Shown piece after piece: positions 34,101 to 43,939 of a DNA stretch of 64,000 nucleotides. This DNA comes from Sternotherus odoratus (lineage: Eukaryota > Chordata > Testudines > Kinosternidae). Location: the NCBI GenBank assembly GCA_032164245.1, contig JAVMKO010000003.1, forward strand, positions 7,946,651 through 8,010,650, in the 5' to 3' direction. Numbering within the stretch: position 1 is the first letter of the stretch; every line of letters begins with the position of its first letter. Position numbers and translations under genes: made by a program. The notes below the pieces were generated by a model, which had not been told where the DNA came from, made no database searches, and saw only the letters and a program-made list of their open reading frames with translations.

Positions 34101-35520
34101 GCACAGGGAATTTGGCCAACTCGTTTATTAACATCCCCCACGTGCTGACCCACAGAGCATGTGTATCTCTCACATCCCTCTCCCTTCCAGGAGCTGACTT
34201 TGTACCTTAGTCTGTGGAGACTCCTGCATGTCACTGAGGAGTCTCTGCTTCTATTTGATGTTGTCACACCTGTTCTATGGTGCTTCAGTCCAAGACACTC
34301 TTACAGGTGATATATATATATATATAAAAAAAAAATGCTCCATTGTACTTCTTTGCAGATACAGAGCTGCAATATTTATTGAACACTTCTGCTCTTTCTG
34401 TATCATTATTATTAATTTTACCATCTCCATGAAGTAATGGGCCTGTACCAGTGTTAGAATCTCTTTTGTTCCTGAAATACCTATGTAAACCCTTCTTATT
34501 CTCTGTGGCCCTACCACCATGGAGTCTTCCCTGATCTCTTGAGTTTCACTTATGTTTGTGCATTTTATTACTTCTACTTTCTGTGCATTGTTATCTACTT
34601 CTGCTCTTCCCCAATTTTTTAATTTTTTTCTAATTTTTTCCTACACTTTCTGTGCTGACTGATCCCGGGGAGACAAACACACTGCTCTCTCTTCTGGGGA
34701 ATCTGATGCATCTCAAACACAGTCTGCTGCAATTTAGTGGTAACAAAACAAAGATAATCATTGCAAGACTACAGCTTCTGCTTAGTTCAGGCTGTATTAA
34801 GATAAAAGATTGTAGGGTCCAGGCACAAGATGACCCCAACCCAAAGAGGGAAGCTGGGGGTCCCATGACTAATCCAGAAGGCTACCCCATTGTTGAACTC
34901 TGTGCATATACTGTGAAAGTCTGGACTTGAATGGGAGACCTGGCTGGAGGGCTGAGTCACTGAAGGGACAGATCATTGAAGAGCCAGAGTGGCCATAAAA
35001 AGAGGCACACCTGGAAAGAAAAGAGCCTGCCCTGTCACCCCTGACCATGAGGTGGTGCCGAGGTGACTGTTCCCCTTTGCAATGCTCCACATTTAATGGG
35101 TACATTTAAATAATAACCCCTCAATCTTTGTGAAATTTCTGAGGCATGGTCCAATGGCAGAGCTTAATTTCAGAGAGTCTAGGGTGGTGTTGGATAAGGC
35201 TTTTGGTAGATCACTCGGGATTCTTTCTTGATTGTAGTCTTTAAGATCAGCCCTTCTACCTTTCCCTTCTCCCCTTTCCAGAGAGATTCCCAGCAGGTCC
35301 TACCAATTCCGTTCGGACTGAAGAGAGCAGGCCCTTCATAGCAAGCAGGCTCTCTTAGCAGCGTACACTTCCCATGATTGCTGTACTACAAGTCCCAGAA
35401 TTCAAAGGGTGCATTCACCTGGGTTCACTCTAATGGGGGATCAAGTTCCTGCCTGCTGTCTCTGCCGCTGCTTGCTGCTCTCTGCTACTGTTATCTCAGC
35501 CACCAGAAACTGCCACATGA
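34100..35520. other. No gene recognised
   Basis: Includes a TA run at about 34310-34326, T-rich 34610-34640 and a ZNF143-like string (actacaagtcccagaattc) at 35386-35404. No coding evidence. Confidence 0.4.
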
Positions 35521-35524
35521 GGAA

Positions 35525-35812
35525 GGACACAGAGTCATATCACGTTGTCCAAGGAATACAACACAGGGCGGGCAATGGGAAGTGGCCTGCAGAAGTAAGT
35601 TGCTGACAGGAGATAAACCAATAAATGTCCATTATATGTCCTAAGATGTTTGGCACAAACCACTGTGGCCTAATGTGTCCTATGCAAACTGGGATGGCAC
35701 AAGATGCTTTGCACAAAGATGATGGAATTTCCCAGAGACAAAGTTACAACAATTCCAATTTGAAGCTGGGCATTTCACATCTTCATTAGAACCATGGGTC
35801 ACTTTCTGATTG
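35525..35812 (+). repeat. Unclassified repeat R4, copy 3
   Basis: Third direct copy, closest to copy 2 (shared aatgggaagtggcctgcaga and tgtcctatgcaaactggga). Confidence 0.75.
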
Positions 35813-36355
35813 GCTGCTGCCTTCTAAAAAGTCCACCACATACCCCAGCTCTTAGTGATTTCACTGGTAGCCTGGAACCTTTCTACCACTGCAGCCACTG
35901 CCACCTCTCACCGCTCAGGACGGTTCCTGTGCTATAGCTAAAGCTCCATCTCTAGATCCACTCATAAATGATTTCGTCTCTAGTAATCCCCGAGAAGAAA
36001 TAATTGAATTGAATCTTTTCCACTCTGTCTTTAAACACTGGGGAGAAATGTTCCATTTGTATCTAGCACTTGTTATACACAGTCCGTACTACTCAACAGA
36101 AACAACTGTCCCAGGGCCTCCTGACTTGTTCATGGATTTGGCATCACTCCCCCGTCTTTAGTGAGGTTACTGTTACCCATTCAACCAGAATATGCTATGA
36201 ATAGTTCTGCTGCCATTTAGTTACAGAATAAGAACTCATTTCATTACCCCTTTGTTACCTGTCATCTCTATATTCTTGAGGAACCAGGGCAGAGTAACCA
36301 GCCTATTTGACTCATAAAAGACCTTCCCCCTGAAGCCTCTGCTTGAACCAAAGTC
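35813..36355. other. No gene recognised
   Basis: No supported frame. Confidence 0.4.
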
Positions 36356-36359
36356 AGTC

Positions 36360-37480
36360 AGAAGAAAGACTTACCAAACTAAATGAAAAGGCAGTGGGAG
36401 ACACACCTAACCCCTTCTGGACAAGGGTGATACGATTAAGGAAACTCCCCTAACTCCATTTGCATTGAAGATAGGACAAGGAGTCATCTGCATTAGCATG
36501 CAGAATGGAAAACAGAGATTCCAGGGACAGAACCTCATGGAATTCCGGGACCATAAAAGCAGGAAAGCACTGCATGATGGGGGATTCTCTTCTCCAGATG
36601 TTAATGAACCCACACCTGCACACACACAACTCAGTAGTTATCAGACCAATTTTAGTATTAAATTCTTTATTGGGATCCAAAATACTGAAGCTGCCTAATT
36701 GCACTGTGAGCTCAGCCAGGAATAATCAACTCCTGTTGTCTAACCTGAAGAAAACAACATGGTCTACTCCCTTGAACCATCAGTTTACCCATAAACAAAC
36801 CTAGTGTTCTCCCTTCAGCCATTGTTCTTTCCCTACAAAACCCCTACCTATGCTCAGGTAAGTGTTTTAATGATCATATCCAACATCTGCATCAGTTCCA
36901 CTGGACTGAATCTTCTCCTGACTGATTATGCTGAGCGCTCTGCCTCCTTCCAGCCCCCCGGATCCTCAGCTACCACCACCATCTGGGACCCCCAATCGAT
37001 TCAAGCTTCAGAGAGTGGTGAGAACCCACCTCTCTCTCTCTTTTTCTCTGTCTAGCCTTCTGACCCTGACTTGTGTGATCAGTTCTAGTTTTCTAAACCA
37101 GACTTTTAAAATCAAATTTAAGTTAGATTTAATATTATAGCTGTTTTGTTTGTTTGGCTTCTCTTATATGGTTATCACCTGGCAATAAATAACTTTCATG
37201 ATTCATCTGGTTGCTTCTCCCTCCCCCTGGGTGGGTGTTTTTTGGCTTCCCCATTTGTTCTCCAGCAACGCTCCTCATACCTAAGCTAAGTATCCCTGCA
37301 GCACCCTAGAATCCTGTGGGGTTTTCTCATCAAGTGGGTTACTACCGGAACAACTGTGGCCCAACCCAGCCTGCTCAGGCATGCTCTATTCCAGTGCAGT
37401 GCCCATCACATATCAGGGTGACAGGTTAGAGGTGATATTTGACCCAGCCTGCTAAGTCCAAAGTCTTATGAGGGTGACAG
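36360..37480 (+). mobile_element. Possible LTR-derived sequence
   Basis: Composition and word order resemble a retroviral LTR: an AATAAA near 37183, C-rich blocks after it, and agggtgacagg motifs near 37417. No paired ends or target duplication found, so this is tentative. Confidence 0.25.
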
Positions 37481-38162
37481 CTTGGAAATGCTGCTCCACT
37501 CAGCTTTGGAATGCTAATTTACTCAGTCCTCTCTGACCCGCTCTGTTAATGTGTGTTTGTGTGTTTGTCTGATTCTGGGGTTGAAAGAACCCAGCCCTGG
37601 GGAACTTAGGTCCTGCAGGAGAGCCCCACTTGGAGGGAAATTGCAGCAGGAAGTTGAGCTCCGTATGAGAACACAAGTGACGAAAGCAATATATTGATAG
37701 CAATACAGATCCCTCCGATCCCCAGAAGAGTAACCCTAATAAATGAGCATGCCCCAAAGGAACAGGCAAATCTAGTAAGACCTGTACTCCACCCCACTAA
37801 AGTACAATTTCACCTAAATCATCTGTAAACTGGGTCTGAATGAGCTCTCTTCTGCCCCCTAGTGACAGACTTTTGGGAAAGACCTCAGGAACAGACTATT
37901 TCCATAATCACAAGACTCTGCCTCGGGGCTCAGCACACAGATCCGTCTCAAATAGATCAACTTTGGCTGATTGGGGTTAAAATTAAATTTAGTGTTGAAT
38001 GGAAAGTTTAGGGAAATGTTTTCCTCCTTAGTGATTGTGTAAAGGGAAGCAGAACTGTTCTTAACAAGCCCTGAGGGCTTTACTCCAACTTGAACATCAT
38101 TTGCTAAGGGGTGGATAGTGATGCCAAATCCAAGTATGTGGTAGAGTGGATTAGAGACAGGT
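37481..38162. other. No gene recognised
   Basis: No supported frame. Confidence 0.4.
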
Positions 38163-38170
38163 GTTCCTTT

Positions 38171-38234
38171 CCAGATATATGGCTAAACCACCCTGAACAT
38201 GCCCAATCCTGTCTGATCTCAGAAGCTAAGCAGT

Positions 38235-38266
<32 letters not shown>

Positions 38267-38412
38267 TCCTGGGAATACCAAGTGCTGTAGGCTTAACATG
38301 GGTGTGGGGCTAGCAACTCCACCCTGTAAGGGAATCAATTGCTACTGAAACACCAACACCGGTTGGTAGCCTATACCTTGCCTAGGGGATGACAGGCAAA
38401 AAGAGAGAGAGA
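38171..38412 (+). mobile_element. 5S rRNA-headed SINE, family 2
   Basis: The head (about 38178-38294) matches 5S rRNA better than the copy at 30235 (gatctcagaagctaagcagtg, tagtacttggatgggagacc). The body after it is unrelated to family 1 (gtgtggggctagcaactcc, ggttggtagcctatacc) and ends in an A/G tail. It is bracketed by gttccttt at 38163-38170 and 38413-38420, a plausible 8-bp target duplication. Confidence 0.8.
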
Positions 38413-38989
38413 GTTCCTTTCTGGGGAATGTGGGTTGGTATAAAGAGTCTGAGAAACTATTTGATCTTCCCTCCAGTGTTTAAAGGCAGAGGCAAGTTGT
38501 CCTTTTTGAGCGTCGTGGTTCCTTGTCAATGATCACTAGATCTGAATTTACCCATAAGCTTATTTAGGGGGACTGGATCTTAGAAGTGATAAGGAGATAG
38601 TGTTTGGGTTAAGCACAAGAAAGACAGCTGCAGAGAGGTTCTCTACTAGCCAGTGAAAGCAGAGAGTTGAGCTAAGTGCTGGAACCTCAGAATATAATTC
38701 TGTGGAGAGAAGTGGCAGTGAGGGACACTGCAGAGACACTGATGAGCAGAGATGGAGGCATCACTCAATAACCATCTCTCTTTAGGTGCAGAAGACAAAC
38801 CCACCCAAATGCACATCTGGACTTTGGGGACATTGCTGATCTCAGACAACAAACTGTGAGTGGCGGGCGGTGGAAGGAAAAAGGGACTGGCACATTAAAG
38901 AGACATTCGTTCCTTCAGTTGTCACACCACAGGATGGGAAAATGAGAAAAGGGACACTGCTCAAGATACTGTAGGGTGAGTGTTCTATT
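38413..38989. other. No gene recognised
   Basis: No supported frame or clear repeat. Confidence 0.4.
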
Positions 38990-39262
38990 TATTAGTTGTG
39001 TACTTTCAAAAATCCTGGTTGCAGTGTGTTCCTAAATTAACACTGTGTTTTCTTCTTTGGGGAAAGTTTTCTTTTGTTAGAGACACTCAGTTCTTGCGAG
39101 AGGGGAATTATTGCCTCAGCAGCATCCAGGGGTAGTCTTTCTTTTTCTTAGATTGGTAGGTGGGGTCTGAAGCTGATTCTCTTTTGAATTGTTAAGAAGA
39201 AGCCCTCAAAATTTAACCTGGCCTTTGTCGCTGCCTAACTTACCCTGCAGAAGGGTTACATG
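38990..39262 (+). mobile_element. Diverged relative of the 24709-26427 LTR-type family
   Basis: Shares the 3' part: cttgcgagaggggaattattgcctc, ggtaggtggggtctgaagc, and the terminal cagaagggttaca. Confidence 0.55.
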
Positions 39263-40249
39263 GCCAAAATTCAGAGTGGTGTGTGTATCAATTTGTCCAG
39301 AAGAATTTAGTCCAGTCAAAGTGATTGTGTTGTCCATTGACTTCAATGAGCTTTGAACCAATCTGTAGGTATTTACCAGGTATTTTCAGAGTGTCACTTG
39401 TGTAAGACTTGTCAGATGTCATTATTAGTAATAAAACATGTAATTTACTACTAATAATAATGTCATCCCAACTGTGAATAGGCCAGAATCCTTGGAATAA
39501 TTTAGACCTAAACCGTTCAAACATGTCAAATTAGAGAGGCTGCTTCTGATTTTCACAGAAGAGTTTAGACAGAGAAAGGGGAACAGTTGCTAGCTAAGTT
39601 GACAACACACTCTTGTTAAAATGGGAAATGGCTTTCACCTTTTATCTTTTTTTCTTCTTCCAGATTATATGCCTTTATGCCAAGAAATCCATGATAGAGA
39701 TACAGTAGATCCAGGTCTTACTTCATATGGCAATATCATGTACAAATATCTTAATTGAAAAAGAGAGATGTAAAGGTTCTCAATAAAAGTTTAAGAATCT
39801 ATATAGGCTAATGAGGATTCTGTAACCAGGGTGTGCATTTTGAGGAAGTTTTGTCACCAAGGGGACCTGACCTCAAAGAGTATTGTAAATGCATCCTACG
39901 ATGTTATCTATTTTAAATACAATTTTTGATAATTTAAGATATATTGATGTCTAACTGATAATTCATAAAGGGAAAAGGGCCTTTGTTTAATACTGTAGAA
40001 GGTGATACATTCCATTGATAAGTTGACAAGTGAAAAGCTCTAAAAATGAATCCAACTAAAATGTTATAAAATCTAAACAGCCAAAAGGCCTGATCAGCTG
40101 CTTGTTGACAATTGCACAGAAATAGCTTAATTTATGGGGTGAATCTAACCTAAGACGGATGTGAATGAACTCTTCCCTGATGACTAGTGATGAACTCAGT
40201 GAAAAGATCTCAGGCGAAAACTGTAACTGCATAGACACACCTATTTTAT
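39263..40249. other. AT-rich, no gene recognised
   Basis: No supported frame. A short inverted repeat (ttattagtaataaaacatg ... ctaataataatg) lies at about 39420-39465. Confidence 0.4.
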
Positions 40250-40475
40250 AAGGTAACAAAGAGTCCTGTGGCATCTTAAAGACTAACTGAAGTACTGAAG
40301 CATAAGCTTTCGTGGGCTAATACCCACTTTGTCGGATGCGGCTGCTTGCATCCGTTGAAGTGGGTATTAGCCCACAAAAGCTTATGCTTCAATACTTTAG
40401 TTAGTCTTTAAGGTGCCACAGGACTCTTTGTTACCTCTGCTATTCCAGACTAACACGGCTACCTCTCTGATTCTA
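40250..40475. mobile_element. Palindromic foldback element
   Basis: Arms 40253-40342 and 40346-40436 are inverted copies (ggtaacaaagagtcctgtgg ... ccacaggactctttgttacc). The right end carries ccagactaacacggctacc. Confidence 0.85.
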
Positions 40476-40489
40476 TTTTATAAAGACTG

Positions 40490-40575
40490 TCCTGGTATTT
40501 GGGGCTTTTTCTTATATAGGTGCCTATTGCCCTCCACCCCATCCTAATTTTTCACACTTGCTCTCTGGTTGCCCT
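40490..40575 (-). mobile_element. MITE end fragment
   Basis: Ends cacttgctctctggttgccct and contains ctttttcttatataggtgcctatt, matching the GGGTGACC-ended MITE family (4538-4684). Confidence 0.6.
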
Positions 40576-40866
40576 ATTCAGCAGTGAAGACAAGACATCA
40601 GTTACCTGATTTCCAGCTGACACACCTACAGCCTCAAAACCCAGCTGACTCCTCCCTCCTGACATGGACGAGTTGAGCCCCAGACTACCACCTCCCCGAC
40701 TATCAACCCCTCCCTGCCTTATAGGACAGGTCTAGCACATTTCCCACTGGCCAGCCTCTCCTACTCCCAACCTCCATTCCTCCTAATGCTAATTTGCCCT
40801 GTTCAGAAAATATCACATTGATGCCATCACCACTGAAGTACAAACAGACACGTTTCATTTCACTTC

Positions 40867-41163
40867 GTGAGTGGGGAATCAACCTTGACAAGTATGGATG
40901 TGAAAATAAAACTGACAAACAGTAATGACGCCTTCTGCTTAATGGGTGATGAAATCAAAGGTTATAAACTGTGGATTGTATCAAGCATCCCATTTTTAAA
41001 AGAAAGCCCGGGACCATCTGTATCATGTGGACCACACAACCAACTGGATGAACATTGGCTCACCTTGTACCTGCAGGAGAGTAACCACGGAAAGTTATTT
41101 GTCTCATACGGACGCTGCGCAAACAGCACGTTGTTTCCTGGGAGCAGCATGAATTTTTTAAAA
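40867..41163 (+). pseudogene. Possible Maverick/Polinton protein remnant
   Basis: A 99-codon plus-strand frame. The first part (MDVKIKLTNSNDAFCLMGDE) recalls the major-capsid-like protein of Maverick/Polinton elements. The later part (DEHWLTLYLQE, then KLFVSYG) recalls their adenovirus-type cysteine protease around the His-Trp site. Having both in one short frame implies a rearranged remnant. The similarity is from memory of the families, not from a search, so confidence is modest. It is not a functional gene. Confidence 0.35.
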
Positions 41164-41529
41164 TGAAAATGCTGCTGACATTGTGTTCCCTGCTTGACAA
41201 TTACAAAAGCCCCATACGCCTACCTGTAGATATCACTGTGTATTTTCCTTCCATCAGCATAACAATGGTTATCTTTTGACCAGATTTTAAAACTGTATTC
41301 TAATGACTTAGTGCAAAATCATCGAATGGTGATGAAAGCCTCAAATAGTTAATTTTTTTAAAACTTCCCCGTGGGATTAATTTGGCTGAAAAACAAACCT
41401 ACTGAATACCAGCATCATGAGGGATCCTGACAAACTCTTTCAATCCCTATTTTACCCCAATTAGGAAATTTCATCCTGTGACTTGACTGTACAGTGAAGG
41501 GAACAACATTGAGTAGAAGAACACATGAA

Positions 41530-42480
41530 AGCTCAAACGCATCCCGTAGTTTTTCTGGATGGGTCAGTCCACCCAGAAACTTTCCCTCGTGGCTCCAAAC
41601 TGCTCTTGGGGTGGTCCTATAGTGTTACTGGAAGGTTTGGATTTAATTATATCAAGCCAATTATATTACCTAGAAATAAAGCTTTTAATTTTAAACCTTA
41701 TTTTAGAATTTATTTGAACCAGTAACCAAGACTGTAATCTGCCCTAAGGGAATTTCCTAGATATTAGCAGGGTGCACGCCTGTGATATACAGAGGGGTCT
41801 CCAGAGTGAGTTAGCCTTGCTGATCCTTGAAAAGACATGAATACAGCCCTGCGATGAAGAATAGGCAGTAATTCTTTGTAAACAGAAATAATATCTATTT
41901 AGAAATGTGCGGGAGGAGTTTTTAGAGGGGGTCACATTCCATCACTTGCTTAAGGTTACATGTCAATAGCTGCCCCAGAAGTTGCCTTAATTGGTCAAAC
42001 TTCTCTTGGGGCAGGCCTAAGGGTCACCCAACAGGCCTGATCTCCTATGTCCCAGTCTGGTGCTCTAGCCACTAGACTGCACAGTCTTCCTTATATAATA
42101 TAAATACATGTTTTTATATTGTTCATACATGAACCCCTTTTCTCACACAATGCCTTTTCCCAGAAAAGATACTTCACTCCAGGGCTGGTCCCTGAAACGT
42201 TCACCATAAGGACTGTGAGGAAGAGGTGGCACAAGGGCAGGGGGAAAGGGCACCGAGAGAAAGAGCTGGTTTGTGGAGAAAAGGTTGAGGTAACTTCAGG
42301 GGCACCATTTCAGATTTTGGTGTGTGGAACATTAATCGTGATTCCTGGGACTTTGTAGGTCCCGAAAACTTTAGATTTTTCATATAAGGTGATGGGCACA
42401 CAACCCAAAATTATAACACAAAATGGAGGGGTGGGGGATGGTCAGCACAAAAAAAATGAAAACTGCTGAGGGTGTAGGCA
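41530..42480. repeat. Cluster duplication, 3' flank of gene C
   Basis: Aligns with 15100-15830 beside gene B (shared ctggatgggtcagtccacc and cctagaaataaag). It includes a tRNA-like SINE remnant at 42040-42090. Confidence 0.75.
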
Positions 42481-42800
42481 GCAGGTGACTAGCGGCTGTG
42501 TGTAGGCATGGAGGTAGCTCAGGTTCCAGGTGGGGGTGTACTTCAGGGGCCAGACAGGAGGTTGCTAGGGGCTGTGTTCCAGGACGGGGACGTAGTTCAG
42601 CATGCAGCAGGGGACAGCTATGGCTTATGTGCAGAGAGAGTGTAGCTCCAGTTGCAGGGAACGGTGTAGCTCTGGGTGCAGCGAGGGGGCAGCTAGTGAA
42701 TGTTTGCTGCGAGGGTGTAGTTTGGGTGTAGGTGGGGGTTTCCTAGGGGTCGAGAGGGGTGTAGCTCAGAATGCAGGGAGGGGCTGTGCCAAGCAGGTGC
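42480..42800 (+). repeat. Degenerate minisatellite, about 50-bp unit
   Basis: Repeats of a unit like ggggctgtgtgcaggc..gggtgtagctcag (near 42490, 42565, 42620, 42660, 42700, 42750). The matching site near gene B (15768-15833) has essentially one unit, so the array expanded in copy C. Confidence 0.6.
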
Positions 42801-43390
42801 TGCTGCTGCGGGGCCAGGTCAGTGGCTGAGGTGAGGGGCATGCGCTGCCCACCCATTTCCACAAGGAGCAGGGGGAAGGGAGCAACCCGACATCAGTCCC
42901 CACCCCGTTCTACACAGCATAGCCTCAGGCGAGGAGCAATGGCAGCTGTGGCCCCATGTTAGGGGGAGGGGCAGCAATGCTGCAAACAACAGCAGAGCAA
43001 AGCAGCGGCGTTGTGGGGAGGACGGGCAGTGGGGGAGGGGAAGTCAGTCCAGCATCTTCCCTTTTCCTGCACACTTTGTCCAAATATGGTACAAAACCGG
43101 GCAGGGGGGACTTCCCTAAATGCTCCTCGGGTCACCATATTTTACTGCTGCACAGAAATGGCAAAGCAATTGTGAGCTCCATTGTTTCTCCCTCCCCATG
43201 GCGGGACCCTCTGTGTCTGCCTCAGTTAAATCCTCACTGGCACATTCACTCAGGTGTCTCAGTCTGGGTCTTTGGGATTTGCACTGCCATTCTGGCTCCT
43301 GCAGGGGGCTCTGCCGCACAGGGCACAGCCTGGACACTCAGGATCAAGAGAAGGGACCTTGTGGGGGGTAGGTTTGGGAGATGCAGGGAG
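42800..43390. other. GC-rich flank, no gene recognised
   Basis: 43120-43350 aligns with 54250-54440 beside exon D. The 155-codon plus-strand frame (42956-43423) is not conserved and looks compositional. Confidence 0.5.
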
Positions 43391-43734
43391 CAGAGGGAGG
43401 GTCGACATGCCGTAGAGCTCTGATGTGGGCGTTACACACTGTGCAGCTAAGCTGGGACTGAGCCCAACGCCTCTGATAACAACACAAACCAAACAGCTTT
43501 GTCAAAGGACCAGGGGAAAGATAAAGATTTATCCATGTGAGTTCCCTGAAACATATAAACATGCATGTCCCCTGGTCTAGGAACACCCCAGCGTGGTTTT
43601 AACACATGGCAGTGACCATTGAGTTTATTTCTATTAGATTAAAATAAGAAAAGGAAGGGATTTTTATGGGAAAGAAATAGCAAAACTGCCCCTGTGCATC
43701 AATCAAAACACTCACATACTTGTTTGCAATGCAC

Positions 43735-43939
43735 CTAAGCAATCAGCTACTTTTATTAAAGGGAGAACAACAAGCTATTAGGGGTCACACAAGGGCTCCC
43801 TTGTGGGTTTTTTCCAACTTGTGAGATTCTTTGCAGCCCAGATGAAAAACATTCAAGGATTTTAGAAGCAAGGCGTCATCTGCCAGCTTCCCAGCGATCC
43901 TGCATTGACATTCTCTGCGGCCATCGCTCACTGAGTGTT
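43735..43939 (-). CDS. Beta-defensin C, last exon (NTQ, stop) and 3' UTR
   Basis: Acceptor TTCCCTTTTTGCAG, then AAC ACT CAG TGA in phase 0 (Asn-Thr-Gln, stop at 43928-43930). AATAAA at 43752-43757; the 3' end is estimated. Highly similar in 3' UTR to 16135-16337 while the tripeptide differs. Unlike gene B there is no CR1 near the acceptor, so this copy shows the pre-insertion state. Confidence 0.87.

Noticed and set aside
33839..34267. Charged plus-strand frame and Ser/Pro-rich minus-strand frames as genes
   Set aside because: All explained by a polypurine tract.
38178..38294. Functional 5S rRNA gene
   Set aside because: The head is followed directly by a SINE body and tail, bounded by target duplications, with substitutions in the 5S part. 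A SINE is the simpler reading.
42956..43423. 155-codon plus-strand frame as a gene
   Set aside because: GC-rich flank of the duplication. The frame is not kept in the related sequence at 54240-54440 or near gene B.
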